Source of the DNA: Clostridiales bacterium
GTDB taxonomy: Bacteria; Bacillota; Clostridia; Lachnospirales; Lachnospiraceae
Length of the DNA stretch: 62,586 nt
Direction of reading: 5' to 3'
Assembly (NCBI GenBank): GCA_012519695.1
Contig: JAAYPT010000089.1
Coordinates: 1 to 62,586 of the forward strand
Below, one piece after another: positions 1 to 8,570 of the stretch. The notes below the pieces were generated by a model. It saw only the letters and a list, made by a program, of their open reading frames with translations. It was not told where the DNA came from and ran no database searches. Every line of letters starts with the position of its first letter. The stretch's first letter is position 1. The position numbers and the translations under genes are program-made.

Positions 1-213
1 ATTAGACACCTTAATTTTACCATAACAAAAGAGTAAGTTCCTTATATTTTGGGCATTTTCTTAAAGTTGTTTACTACTAGCCCAGAAAAAATAGGGGTTG
101 TGGATAAAAGTACGGAAACTCAAGTAAGTTATGCTTGACCATATTTTTGTAATTGGATAAAATATATATAAGATTACATTCATTAAGCAATGAACAGATT
201 GGAGGAATAGAGA
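1..213. other. AT-rich upstream region, no gene seen
   Basis: No convincing coding frame or RNA gene is visible. The stretch is AT-rich and ends in a good ribosome-binding site (GGAGGAAT) for the gene starting at 214. A TATATATAAG tract near 165-175 could be part of that gene's promoter, but no clear -35 box was found. Confidence 0.4.
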
Positions 214-1122
214 ATGAAGAATCTGTTTGAACACACAAGTGCCCCTTGGGTAAAATATAGCAGCTATGAATATCGCACTGCTGATGATGGCACTTTATAT
301 ATAGTAGTTTCAGAAAATGCAAAACCTCAGATGTACCGCCCAATGCAGGATGCCAATGCACTTGTCCTTGATGCGGTTAATATTGGTCTTATGGCTATGC
401 ATAAAGCAAATGATGATATATTGCAACAGATGGTTCTTGATTTCGTATCTGCTTATGGATTCCTTGGTTTTATGACAGCACTGCCGACAACGGCACAGTT
501 TGTTACATATGAATCCGTATATCTTCCTAAAAACCACTTTATAAAAGAAGGAGCTCTTTCAACAGAGGATTATCATACTTACTTCTACCCTTTTGAAAAG
601 CTTGATTTTCACAAGAAAGGTACTGAATCCGGATGGTCTGTTACAGATAAAGATGAAATTGCTGTTGTGATGGCAATGGGGAACAGTCCTCAGGCTGTAT
701 CCATGAGTTTTCAAAGGGAATATGCTGAACGATATGACTGGCTCATAAAGGAATTTACTGACTGGGCTTTTACATATATGACAAGTTTTCTCTATTACCA
801 TGACTATGATTCGATAGATGAACAGACAAAAGACCTGTATCGGCAGGGAATGTCGGCATTTGGCGGTATATCTCCGACATATCATATAGCATTGGAAAAA
901 GATTCACCTGTTATAGTATGGGATTTCCATTCGCTGCTTGTTATGATACAGATGTGCTTTTCTTTTATGCTGACAGATGAAAGCTGTGAAATGAAATTGT
1001 GTAAGCACTGTGGTAAAGCATTTATCGCAAGCCGCAAGGGAAATGAGTTCTGCTCTCCGAAATGTAAAAATCAATATAATGTGTATAAAACAAGAGCAAA
1101 AAAGAATAATACTGATGAATAA
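214..1122 (+). CDS. Hypothetical protein with C-terminal CGNR-like zinc ribbon
   Basis: This 302-residue protein has no signal peptide or membrane segment. The last 45 residues carry four cysteines in the pattern CKHCGKAFIA...FCSPKC, followed by a basic tail. That is a treble-clef or zinc-ribbon knuckle like the ends of CGNR-type and DUF6076-like proteins, so nucleic-acid binding is plausible. The first 250 residues are not recognised. The start is supported by GGAGGAAT just upstream. It lies 36 bp before a YhcG-type nuclease gene on the same strand, an arrangement typical of accessory or defence-type DNA. Function is unknown; the zinc knuckle is what the sequence shows and the rest is inference. 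Confidence 0.6.
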   Translation: MKNLFEHTSAPWVKYSSYEYRTADDGTLYIVVSENAKPQMYRPMQDANALVLDAVNIGLMAMHKANDDILQQMVLDFVSAYGFLGFMTALPTTAQFVTYESVYLPKNHFIKEGALSTEDYHTYFYPFEKLDFHKKGTESGWSVTDKDEIAVVMAMGNSPQAVSMSFQREYAERYDWLIKEFTDWAFTYMTSFLYYHDYDSIDEQTKDLYRQGMSAFGGISPTYHIALEKDSPVIVWDFHSLLVMIQMCFSFMLTDESCEMKLCKHCGKAFIASRKGNEFCSPKCKNQYNVYKTRAKKNNTDE

Positions 1123-1158
1123 AATCGTTTTTTATAATGTTCAGGGGGTTTGCACGCA

Positions 1159-2226
1159 ATGAGTGAAATCATTAAAACTAATACAGAATATTCAAAGTGG
1201 ATTAAAGAAGTTTCTTTAAGATTCCGCAACAGCCAGATAAAAGCTGCAACAAAAGTTAATAGAGAAATGCTGTTATTTTACTGGTCTATTGGGCATGATA
1301 TATCAGAGAATTACAATGAAACCAAATACGGAAAATCTTTTTTCAAAAATCTTAGTCTTGATTTGCAGGATGCACTACCTGATGTAAAATCATTTTCTGT
1401 AACTAATTTAAAATATATGAAATATTTTTACGATTTATACAGCAATTCAAATCGTCAACAACTTGTTGACGATTCAGACACACGAATATGTCAACAAGCT
1501 GTTGACGATTGTATTTTTATGATTCCGTGGGGACATCATATTCAGATAATCAATAAATGTAAGGGTAATTTGGATAAGGCTTTGTTTTTTGTTAAAAAGA
1601 CATATGAAAACAACTGGTCAAGAGCCGTCCTTTTAAATTTTCTCGATACAAACTTGTATGAAAGAGAAGGTAAAGCCATTACAAATTTTGAAAAGCTGCT
1701 TCCTGATATTGGCAGCGATCTTGCCCGAGAAATCACAAAAGACCCATATAATTTTGATTTTCTTACTCTCAGAGAAGGGTATGATGAAAAAGAATTGAAA
1801 GATGCACTCATGGATAATATTCAGAAATTCCTTCTTGAACTAGGTCGTGGATTTGCTTTTGTCGGTAGAGAATACCGGCTTGTTGTCGGAGATACTGAAC
1901 AATTTATTGATATGCTGTTCTACAACATACAAAAACACTGTTATGTTGTAATTGAAATCAAAACAAGGGCATTTGATCCCGGAGATATGGGGCAATTAGG
2001 AACTTACATTGCAGCTACAGACGGAATACTGCGAACAGATAACGATAATCCTACAATTGGCTTACTTATATGCAAAACAAAAGATAATGTTCTGGCTCAA
2101 TATGCTACCAGTGCAGTGAATGTTCCTGTTGGAATTTCCGAATATGAACTTAATAATCTGATTCCTGATGACTATAAAAGTTCAATGCCTACTATTGAAG
2201 AGATAGAACGAGAATTGAAAGACTAA
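1159..2226 (+). CDS. YhcG/DUF1016-family PDDEXK nuclease-like protein
   Basis: This 355-residue protein has the two-part YhcG (DUF1016) plan. The N-terminal helical part contains LLFYWSIGHDIS and IPWGHH motifs. The C-terminal PDDEXK-like nuclease core shows GFAFVGRE, the acidic FIDMLFYN strand and VVIEIKTRAFDPGDMGQL, where the E-x-K is a likely catalytic pair. Family members often sit in mobile or restriction-related loci. ATG at 1159 is preferred over TTG at 1150 because GGGGG at 1144-1148 is correctly spaced only for the ATG. Residues about 98-116 hold an in-frame 12-codon near-duplication built from DNA palindromes, described separately. Substrate and role are unknown. Confidence 0.8.
   Translation: MSEIIKTNTEYSKWIKEVSLRFRNSQIKAATKVNREMLLFYWSIGHDISENYNETKYGKSFFKNLSLDLQDALPDVKSFSVTNLKYMKYFYDLYSNSNRQQLVDDSDTRICQQAVDDCIFMIPWGHHIQIINKCKGNLDKALFFVKKTYENNWSRAVLLNFLDTNLYEREGKAITNFEKLLPDIGSDLAREITKDPYNFDFLTLREGYDEKELKDALMDNIQKFLLELGRGFAFVGREYRLVVGDTEQFIDMLFYNIQKHCYVVIEIKTRAFDPGDMGQLGTYIAATDGILRTDNDNPTIGLLICKTKDNVLAQYATSAVNVPVGISEYELNNLIPDDYKSSMPTIEEIERELKD
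1450..1510 (+). repeat. Palindromic near-duplicated 21-bp repeat inside the nuclease gene
   Basis: A perfect 25-bp palindrome lies at 1450-1474 (arms AATCGTCAACAA / TTGTTGACGATT around a central C). A second one, with 7-bp arms GTCAACA / TGTTGAC, lies at 1490-1506. The 21-bp units at 1454-1474 and 1490-1510 differ at only two bases and are offset by 36 bp, so the reading frame is kept (QQLVDD and QQAVDD). Confidence 0.9.
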
Positions 2227-2267
2227 AATATGTTGCTATTTTTAAGTAATATCCAAACACCCATATA

Positions 2268-4180
2268 ATCGGGTAGGAGGTAAATAATTATTTTATTTAC
2301 CGTCCGCCCACACCACCCGGCATACGGTTCCGTACCAGGGCGGTTCTTTAGTTTTCACTAACTATTAGATAATAGTCAAGCATGGATGTATATCCCAGCT
2401 TGGCTATTATTTTCTTTGAAAAGATTTGGTTCAAGGCTTTCGCCATTCTCCAGTAACCTTTTCTACTATAAGCAAGTTCCTTGACTTTCCAATCTTCTAG
2501 CCCCAGCGCTTTCAGCATTCGATATTTTGTCTTGATTCTCTTCCATTGTTTCCAATAGACTGCTCGGATTCTCCGTCTTGCCCATTCATCCGTTTTTATG
2601 AGAAGTCCTTTCATGTCTGCCAGCCTGAAATATTCCACCCAGCCTTGCACATACTCTTGATATTTCTTCTCACGTACTTCATTGCTAATGCCTTTATTTC
2701 GGTCGGTAAGTTCTCTGATTTTGTTTTTCATCTTAATTACCGACTTTGGATGTATTCTTAATCTGCATTTTCCCTTATGTCTATAAAAGGAATAGCCAAG
2801 ATACTTGACCTTGCTGATGTGTGCCACCTCTGTTTTCTTCCGATTAACTTTGAGGAATAGTTTTCCTTCTATAAACGGAATAATGTTTTCTAAGGTTCTT
2901 TCTGCACTTTTCCTGCTTTTGCAAAAAATCATACAGTCATCTGCATAGCGGACAAATCTATGTCCTCTACGTTCCAGTTCCTTGTCCAACTCATTTAGCA
3001 TTACATTACTAAGTAACGGACTAAGCGGACCACCTTGCGGCATACCGACCTCTGTACGTTCAAACATTCCATTTGCGATTACTCCCGCATTCAGGTATTT
3101 GTGTATTAAAGATATCACTCTGCCATCTTTGATGGTTTTTGACAATACTTCTATCAGCTTACTCTGGCATACAGTGTCGAAGAACTTTTCCAAGTCCATA
3201 TCTACCACATATACATAACCTTCGTTTACATGCTTTTGGCATTGTCTAAGGGCATCGTGTACTCCTCGCTTTGGCCTGAATCCAAAACTGTTCTCTGAGA
3301 ATTGCTCCTCATAGATTGGCGAGAGTTCCTGTGCTATTGCCTGTTGTACAACTCTGTCAACAACAGTTGGAACTCCAAGCTTTCTGAACTCGCCTTTTGT
3401 TTCCTTGGGTATTTCTACCCTTCGAACCGGGGTAGGTTTATATTTTCCTTCCCTTATCTCCTGGATTAAGGATTCCTGGTTTTCTCTAAGGAAGGGCAGA
3501 AGTTCATCCACCTGCATACCATCGATTCCGCCTTTTCCTTTGTTTTTCCTGACTTGCTTATAGGCGTTGTGAAGATTGTCTTTTCACAAAATCAAATCCA
3601 GAAGATTGTTCGTCCAATAGTCTGTGATGACACCGCTCTTTTCAGTAATCTTAGAGTAGTCGAACACTTCTGCATACTCTTTCTGTTCCGCAGATACCAT
3701 TTGCAGATAGTCTTCCATATGAAGTTGTCTGTTCTTAAATCTACTTTCAGTTACATTCATTGCTTGTGTCTCCTAAAGTTCAGCCCTTCGCCGATGTCTT
3801 AAGCCATCGGTTTACTATGGCTTCTGCTGACTTCTCGCCATTCGTTGTTACTGACGGATTTCATACTCTGTTTCCATCCGCTGACGAGACCTCCCTTGGT
3901 ACCACACGTCACTTTCTCTCCATATATCTGCCACATTTACTTTAGTTAATTCCGAGTAGTTATTGGACTTTGACTTGTTATGCAGCCTTATCCTTAACTA
4001 TAGCCTCATGTGATTTCTGTTCGTCAGACCAGAGATTTGCCTCCACCTTCCTTCAGATTCCCCTCACGTTAATCATAGTCTTGCTATGAACAGGACACCC
4101 TTGGTCTTGGCTGTATCCTTCCCACTACTAGGGCGGATTAGGAACTTTCATCCATTAGCGACGTGCGCCGCAAGGCGCAC
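2268..4180 (-). mobile_element. Group II intron (class C-like), about 1.9 kb
   Basis: On the reverse strand the element begins with GTGCGCCTTG at 4180, a group II 5' end (GTGYG). It has a structured 5' region of roughly 420 bp, then an RT/maturase frame. It closes with a domain V-like segment around 2300-2345 and a domain VI-like hairpin ending CTACCCGAT at 2268. It sits immediately 3' of a terminator hairpin (4181-4225). Together with an RT that lacks an HNH endonuclease domain, this matches bacterial class C introns, which home to terminators. Exact ends are inferred from motifs, not from splicing data. Confidence 0.8.
2348..3760 (-). pseudogene. ltrA: Group II intron reverse transcriptase/maturase with one in-frame TGA
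   Basis: The full frame runs from ATG at 3760 (AGGAG ribosome site upstream) to 2348 and would encode about 470 residues. It is interrupted by a single TGA at 3584-3586, codon 59, in the segment NLLDLIL*KDNLHNAYKQ; homologues usually have a sense codon there. Downstream, all RT hallmarks are intact: FGFRPKR, MPQGGPLSPLLSN and the catalytic YADD box, followed by the maturase X domain. No HNH domain follows, as in class C introns. An internal ATG at 3517 could give 389 residues but would lack the RT0/RT1 start. The intron is probably immobile unless helped in trans; a sequencing error is the other possibility. Confidence 0.85.
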
Positions 4181-4225
4181 ATACAACAGCAGGAAATCTA
4201 TATATAGAGACCTCCTGCTGTATTT
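4181..4225 (-). terminator. tnpV terminator hairpin, group II intron target
   Basis: The arms ACAGCAGGA and TCCTGCTGT face each other across a TATATATA-rich loop directly after the tnpV stop codon. The intron 5' end follows at once on the reverse strand. An A/T-rich tail on the other side (GTATTTTTAA) gives terminator character on the forward strand too. Confidence 0.75.
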
Positions 4226-4579
4226 TTAATTTGTATATATCAACTCACGAATTACAATTTCTTCTGCCCTGCTCTGAATGCTATTCATCTTCCGTATCCA
4301 TCCAAGTTGGTCTGTAGATTTCATATGCTCAGTTAATCCTTCCCTCTTTGCCATCTGTTCCATAAGCCGGTCCAACATTTCATGACATTCTTCCTCAAGG
4401 TCTTCGAGCTGTTTCCATAATTTTTCAGTAATAACCAGATGGAGATATTCTGATGGGTAATTTTCACATAAATATTTCTGACGCATTCTGCCATATTTAC
4501 CAATATTATAACTGCTTCCATCACCTAATGAAATATCCGGTATCAGATAGTCACCTTCCCAATGATATGTTAATTCCAT
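4226..4579 (-). CDS. tnpV: TnpV family transposon-encoded protein
   Basis: This 117-residue protein matches the TnpV family found in Tn4451-type and related mobilisable transposons. It begins MELTYHWEGDYLIPDISL, continues with GKYGRMRQKYL and ends with the conserved WIRKMNSIQSRAEEIVIREL. The ATG at 4579 is chosen over the longer frame because AAGGAGG lies just upstream and the family starts with MELTY. TnpV is an accessory protein of unknown biochemical role. No recombinase (TnpX) lies in the window, so this is probably a transposon remnant. Its terminator later received the group II intron. Confidence 0.85.
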   Translation of the reverse strand: MELTYHWEGDYLIPDISLGDGSSYNIGKYGRMRQKYLCENYPSEYLHLVITEKLWKQLEDLEEECHEMLDRLMEQMAKREGLTEHMKSTDQLGWIRKMNSIQSRAEEIVIRELIYTN

Positions 4580-4637
4580 ACGCGACTGCCTCCTTTGTGT
4601 TATGATATACAGGTAAGAAAAAATATTACCTTCTTTT

Positions 4638-4709
4638 CTACAACATCTGCGCTTCAATTCACCACAAATGAGCCAGCCGCCTATGTTGTGCATTAGCAGA
4701 TGTAGAAAT
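4638..4709. repeat. Short inverted repeat upstream of tnpV
   Basis: TCTACAACATCTGC (from about 4638) and GCAGATGTAGA (to 4709) are inverted copies with one extra base, about 45 bp apart. They could be a scar of the lost transposon or a regulatory hairpin. Nothing decides between these. Confidence 0.4.
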
Positions 4710-4820
4710 CCGCTAAATTACAACATTTATGGGGATATCTGACATCTACAGTTCACAGCATATCACTTCATTTCCATATGCCTGGGCAGTATCGATGCTG
4801 CGGTATATGATGAATTGACC

Positions 4821-5126
4821 ATGGAGCAACTAAACGGATTTAACTGCTTATTAAGGGATGAAATTGGTTTTTGGACGGAGCTTTGTTATCAAAAAATGCC
4901 GGCTTCCCGCTTCCTGATTCAGAAAAATGAGTTTGAAATGCAGGAATTAGTACGAACGTCTACACTGCTTTGTTTTACTACGAATCTTGCAAGATATTCA
5001 GGGGATGCACTTCACGGAAGGAAAATCATTCCTATTATAAATACCCAGGCAGATGTTACATATCACTTGATTTGCTGTTCTAAGCAGTTAGAAGAACGGT
5101 TACGGGATATAAGTAGAAGAAGTTAA
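4821..5126 (+). CDS. Hypothetical protein, possibly a gene fragment
   Basis: This 101-residue frame has no signal peptide or recognised domain. It has no good ribosome-binding site before ATG 4821. The same frame stays open upstream to about 4743 and reads plausibly (GSIDAAVYDELTMEQ), which suggests the 3' part of a longer gene cut off by the mobile DNA at its left. It ends 19 bp before the SseB-like gene and could be co-transcribed with it. Composition is ordinary for the region. I do not recognise a function. Confidence 0.4.
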   Translation: MEQLNGFNCLLRDEIGFWTELCYQKMPASRFLIQKNEFEMQELVRTSTLLCFTTNLARYSGDALHGRKIIPIINTQADVTYHLICCSKQLEERLRDISRRS

Positions 5127-5145
5127 GGAAAGGGTTTTAAAACAT

Positions 5146-5565
5146 ATGAATAATAATGAGAAAAAAATTGATAAAGGATTACAAGGCAATGAAAAGATAG
5201 AAGAAGCCATTGTGGCACTTCAAAAGGAACCGACACAGGAAATGTTAGCGCATACACTTACCGTAATACGTCGGCGTATGAAAGAAAACGGACAGTTTAT
5301 TGTGGCAGTTGAGCCACAAAATGGAGATACCGGACTGAATGTACAGGCAGTTAAAACCCAGGATGGCGAACAGTGGTGGACCGTATTTACCAGTTTTGAG
5401 GAAGAAGTAAAAGGTTCGGGAAGTGTCATGTCTACCTTTTTAGCAGATATAGAGCAATTGCTTAAGTCTGCGCGGGAGGTAAAAGGAATCATTGTGAATC
5501 CATGGAACAAGACGATTATGTTGGATAAGTCTTTGATTGATATTGTGTTGGGAATACAGCCTTAA
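5146..5565 (+). CDS. SseB-family (SseB N-terminal domain) protein
   Basis: This 139-residue cytoplasmic protein resembles the SseB N-terminal domain. It shows an early helix EEAIVALQKEPTQEMLA, a middle strand region with WWTVFTSFEEE (family: LPVFTS) and an ending VKGIIVNPWNKTIMLDKSLI, where the INPW..xxxLDK pattern is characteristic. Many Lachnospiraceae carry such single-domain proteins; their role is unclear. An AAGGAAAGGG ribosome site precedes the ATG and an intrinsic terminator follows at 5597. The assignment rests on motif similarity only. Confidence 0.6.
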   Translation: MNNNEKKIDKGLQGNEKIEEAIVALQKEPTQEMLAHTLTVIRRRMKENGQFIVAVEPQNGDTGLNVQAVKTQDGEQWWTVFTSFEEEVKGSGSVMSTFLADIEQLLKSAREVKGIIVNPWNKTIMLDKSLIDIVLGIQP

Positions 5566-5596
5566 AATTAAAAAATAAAAATTAGATAATAAAAAT

Positions 5597-5638
5597 AGCG
5601 GGAAACATTGATGTATTCAGTGTTCCCGCTGTTTTTTT
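5597..5638 (+). terminator. Intrinsic terminator after the SseB-like gene
   Basis: The stem AGCGGGAA...TTCCCGCT (with an inner ACATTGA/TCAGTGT extension) is followed by seven T residues. Confidence 0.85.
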
Positions 5639-5679
5639 GCCTCTTGAAAGCAGAATCTTTCCGGTTTCTTTGCAAAGAT

Positions 5680-5734
5680 TTTACATAGATTTTTCATAAT
5701 CTGGTATTTATATTTTACGTTTGCCTTTTATACT
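5680..5734 (+). promoter_or_regulatory. Candidate PhoP-box promoter of pstS
   Basis: TTTACA (5680), TTTTCA (5691), TGGTAT (5702) and TTTTAC (5713) are spaced exactly 11 bp apart. That is the geometry of Gram-positive PhoP boxes (TT-A-C-A-like hexamers with 5-bp spacers). A -10-like TATACT lies at 5729-5734. The first, second and fourth hexamers fit better than the third. Confidence 0.4.
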
Positions 5735-5805
5735 CTTTCTTGCAGTCGGGAAAATCACTGCTGAGAAAAAGAAGAAAATGAATGTAAAAGAGAGGAAGAA
5801 AGATT

Positions 5806-6723
5806 ATGAAGAAACTCATCGTAGCTCTTATGGTTATGGCAATGACAGCCACCGCAATGGTTGGGTGCGGTTCAAACAACACAGACAGTAAAAATGACAG
5901 CAATACAAGTACACAGGCAGATGCAAATGCAGATACGGATGAAGGAAGTTCTAATGCAGGAGGAACAATCAATGTAATCTCCCGTGAAGATGGTTCCGGT
6001 ACAAGAGGTGCATTCATTGAATTATTTGGAATCGAAGAAAAAGATGCTGATGGCAATAAAGTAGACAATACAACAGAAGAAGCAACTATTGCAAACAGTA
6101 CAGAAATTGTTTTATCAAATGTAGCAAGTGATCCAAGTGCAATCGGTTATGTATCCTTTGGTTCTTTAAATGACAAGGTAAAAGCATTAAAGATTGACGG
6201 AGCAGAAGCTACTGTAGATAACATCAAGAGTGGTACATACAAAATTTCTCGTCCATTTAATATTGCAACAAACGGAACTCCAAGCGATGCAGCTCAGGAT
6301 TTCATCAACTACATTTTAAGCTCTGAAGGACAGAAAGTAGTAGAAGATGCTGGATATATCGCTTCCGTAGATAATGCAGAAGCATATGCAAACAGCGGAG
6401 CAAAAGGAAAAGTTGTTATTGCAGGTTCTTCTTCTGTAACACCGGTTATGGAAAAATTAAAAGAAGCATATGCAAAAGTAAATTCCGATGTAGAAATTGA
6501 AATCAACCAGAGCGATTCTACTACAGGTTTACAGGCAGCTATGGATGGAACCGCAGATATCGGAATGGCATCCAGAGAGTTAAAAGATAGTGAAAACTCA
6601 TTAACACCTACAGTTATCGCAATTGATGGTATTGCAGTAATTGTAAATAATGATAATTCTGTTGATGATATGACAGCAGATCAGATTAAAGCAATCTTCA
6701 CAGGTGAAACAACCACTTGGTAA
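5806..6723 (+). CDS. pstS: Phosphate ABC transporter binding lipoprotein PstS, circularly permuted
   Basis: This 305-residue lipoprotein has a signal peptide and lipobox MVGC (Cys21), then an Asn/Asp/Ser-rich linker. The binding domain is in swapped order. Residues 54-185 are what is normally the C-terminal half: ISREDGSGTRGAF, then NVASDPSAIGYVSFGSL, then SRPFNIAT and FINYILSSEGQ. Residues 201-305 are the normal N-terminal half: GKVVIAGSSSVTPVMEKLKEAY, INQSDSTTGLQAAMDGTADIGMASREL and IDGIAVIVN, ending at IFTGETTTW. Both phosphate-binding segments (AGSSSVTP and REDGSGTR) are present, so function is probably kept. It heads pstSCAB-phoU and delivers extracellular phosphate to PstCA. Confidence 0.93.
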   Translation: MKKLIVALMVMAMTATAMVGCGSNNTDSKNDSNTSTQADANADTDEGSSNAGGTINVISREDGSGTRGAFIELFGIEEKDADGNKVDNTTEEATIANSTEIVLSNVASDPSAIGYVSFGSLNDKVKALKIDGAEATVDNIKSGTYKISRPFNIATNGTPSDAAQDFINYILSSEGQKVVEDAGYIASVDNAEAYANSGAKGKVVIAGSSSVTPVMEKLKEAYAKVNSDVEIEINQSDSTTGLQAAMDGTADIGMASRELKDSENSLTPTVIAIDGIAVIVNNDNSVDDMTADQIKAIFTGETTTW

Positions 6724-6764
6724 AATTACCAAGTTCACCTTTATTCGATATCCCAACCTTGAGG

Positions 6765-6787
6765 GGGACTGCTGATATGGCAGTCCC
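6765..6787 (+). promoter_or_regulatory. pstS-pstC intergenic hairpin (partial terminator or mRNA stabiliser)
   Basis: GGGACTGC pairs perfectly with GCAGTCCC around a 7-nt loop and is followed by only three T residues. Such hairpins commonly allow more pstS than pstCAB expression from one operon. Confidence 0.65.
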
Positions 6788-6817
6788 TTTCAACCACGAA
6801 AAATGGAAGGAGTAATT

Positions 6818-7687
6818 ATGGGAAAAAAAGTAAAAGAAACATTTGCGCATGTTATATTTTTTATAGCAGCATTGACATCTATTTTGGCCGTTTTACTAAT
6901 CTGTGTATTCCTATTTGCAAATGGAATACCTGCTATGAAGGAAATAGGCTTATTTTCGTTTTTGACAGGTACAAAGTGGGCACCAAATAACTCTCCGGCA
7001 TCTTTTGGAATTCTCCCTATGATTATAGGAAGTATTTATATTACTGCGGGAGCTATTATTGTAGGTGTACCGATTGGTATTTTAACAGCCGTTTTTATGG
7101 CATGTTTTTGCCCGAAAAAAATTTATGGCCCCTTAAAAGCAGCAATAGATTTGTTGGCAGGAATTCCATCCGTTGTTTATGGATTCTTTGGCTTGGTGGT
7201 ATTGGTACCATTTATGCGAGAACTGTTTGCAAAATATGAGTGTAGAGGAACCAGTATAATTACCGCTTCGTTGTTGCTGGGACTAATGATTTTACCGACC
7301 ATTGTGGGAGTCAGTGAATCAGCGATTCGTGCAGTTCCGGAAAGTTATTATGAAGGAGCACTTGCATTGGGAGCAACCCATGAAAGAAGTGTATTTTTTA
7401 CGGTGGTTCCGGCAGCAAAGTCCGGTATCATGGCAGGAGTTATATTAGGAATCGGACGTGCAATCGGAGAAACAATGGCAGTCATTATGGTAGCAGGAAA
7501 CCAGGCGCGTATTCCAAACAGTATATTCCAGGGAGTGCGTACACTTACTTCTAATATTGTAATTGAAATGGGTTATGCAGCAGACTTACATCGTCAGGCA
7601 TTGATAGCAACAGGAGTGGTACTGTTTGTATTTATTTTGATTATTAACCTGTTATTCTCAATTTTGAATAGGAGGAATGAAGCATGA
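6818..7687 (+). CDS. pstC: Phosphate ABC transporter permease PstC
   Basis: This 289-residue inner-membrane permease has about six transmembrane helices. The first spans roughly residues 12-35, and a periplasmic loop carries FLTGTKWAPNNSPASFGILP, the usual PstC segment. The EAA-type loop reads YYEGALALGATHERSVFFTVVPAAKSGIMAGVILGIGRAIGETMAV, as expected for contact with PstB. ATG 6818 is used rather than 6803 because GGAAGGAG sits correctly before it. It overlaps pstA by four bases (ATGA), so the two are translationally coupled. With PstA it forms the membrane channel for phosphate. Confidence 0.95.
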   Translation: MGKKVKETFAHVIFFIAALTSILAVLLICVFLFANGIPAMKEIGLFSFLTGTKWAPNNSPASFGILPMIIGSIYITAGAIIVGVPIGILTAVFMACFCPKKIYGPLKAAIDLLAGIPSVVYGFFGLVVLVPFMRELFAKYECRGTSIITASLLLGLMILPTIVGVSESAIRAVPESYYEGALALGATHERSVFFTVVPAAKSGIMAGVILGIGRAIGETMAVIMVAGNQARIPNSIFQGVRTLTSNIVIEMGYAADLHRQALIATGVVLFVFILIINLLFSILNRRNEA

Positions 7688-8544
7688 CAAATCAGAAAAT
7701 CAGTAAGGGAAAACGTGGACCTTTGTCCTGGCTATTGTTTATATTAGTAATGGTAGCAGCACTTATTACCTTTAGTGCATTGCTTTTCCTCATTGTACAT
7801 ATTTTGTGGAATGGAATTCCACACATTAAACCAAGTCTTTTTGCATGGGAATACAACAGTGAAAATGTGTCTTTAATGCCGGCATTGATTAATACACTGT
7901 TAATTACCATTGTTACACTTATTATTGCAGTTCCCATTGGTATTGGCTCTGCCATCTATATGGTGGAATATGCGAAAAAAGGAAATAAAATAGTAAAAGT
8001 TGTGCGAATTACAGCGGAAACATTATCAGGTATTCCATCTATCGTATATGGTTTGTTCGGTATGTTGTTTTTTGTAACAACGTTGAAATTCCGTTTATCT
8101 CTTTTATCCGGTGCATTAACCTTGGCAATTATGATTTTGCCGTTGATTATGCGTACCACGGAAGAGGCATTAAAATCTGTACCGGATTCTTACCGAGAGG
8201 GAAGTTTTGGACTGGGAGCAGGACGTGTGCGTACAATTTTTCGAATTGTACTTCCGGCAGCAGTACCGGGAATTCTTTCCGGAGTCATTCTTGCAATCGG
8301 ACGTATTGTAGGAGAGACAGCAGCATTGATGTATACCGCAGGAACCGTTACAGAAGTAGTAAGTGGAAAAGGACTTTCCTGGTTAATGGATTCCGGACGT
8401 ACTCTTGCATATCATATGTATGCATTGTCATCCGAGGGATTTCATACAGACGAAGCATATGCAACAGCAGTTGTGTTACTGGTAATTGTTATGATTATTA
8501 ACTGGGTTTCTAATCGCATTGCCAAAAAAATTGCGAAAGTGTAA
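7684..8544 (+). CDS. pstA: Phosphate ABC transporter permease PstA
   Basis: This 286-residue membrane protein is homologous to PstC, with about six helices. It shows [15 protein letters not shown] and the PstA-typical [17 protein letters not shown]. The EAA loop is [47 protein letters not shown]. Start ATG overlaps the pstC stop. It pairs with PstC to form the phosphate channel; pstB follows after 26 bp with its own AAGGAG site. Confidence 0.95.
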   Translation: MTNQKISKGKRGPLSWLLFILVMVAALITFSALLFLIVHILWNGIPHIKPSLFAWEYNSENVSLMPALINTLLITIVTLIIAVPIGIGSAIYMVEYAKKGNKIVKVVRITAETLSGIPSIVYGLFGMLFFVTTLKFRLSLLSGALTLAIMILPLIMRTTEEALKSVPDSYREGSFGLGAGRVRTIFRIVLPAAVPGILSGVILAIGRIVGETAALMYTAGTVTEVVSGKGLSWLMDSGRTLAYHMYALSSEGFHTDEAYATAVVLLVIVMIINWVSNRIAKKIAKV

Positions 8545-8570
8545 GCAATAAACCGAAAAGGAGAATTGTT

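Noticed and set aside
3584-3586. TGA in the intron RT as a selenocysteine or recoded codon
   Set aside because: No SECIS-like hairpin is evident and the residue is not catalytic; a simple nonsense mutation is likelier.
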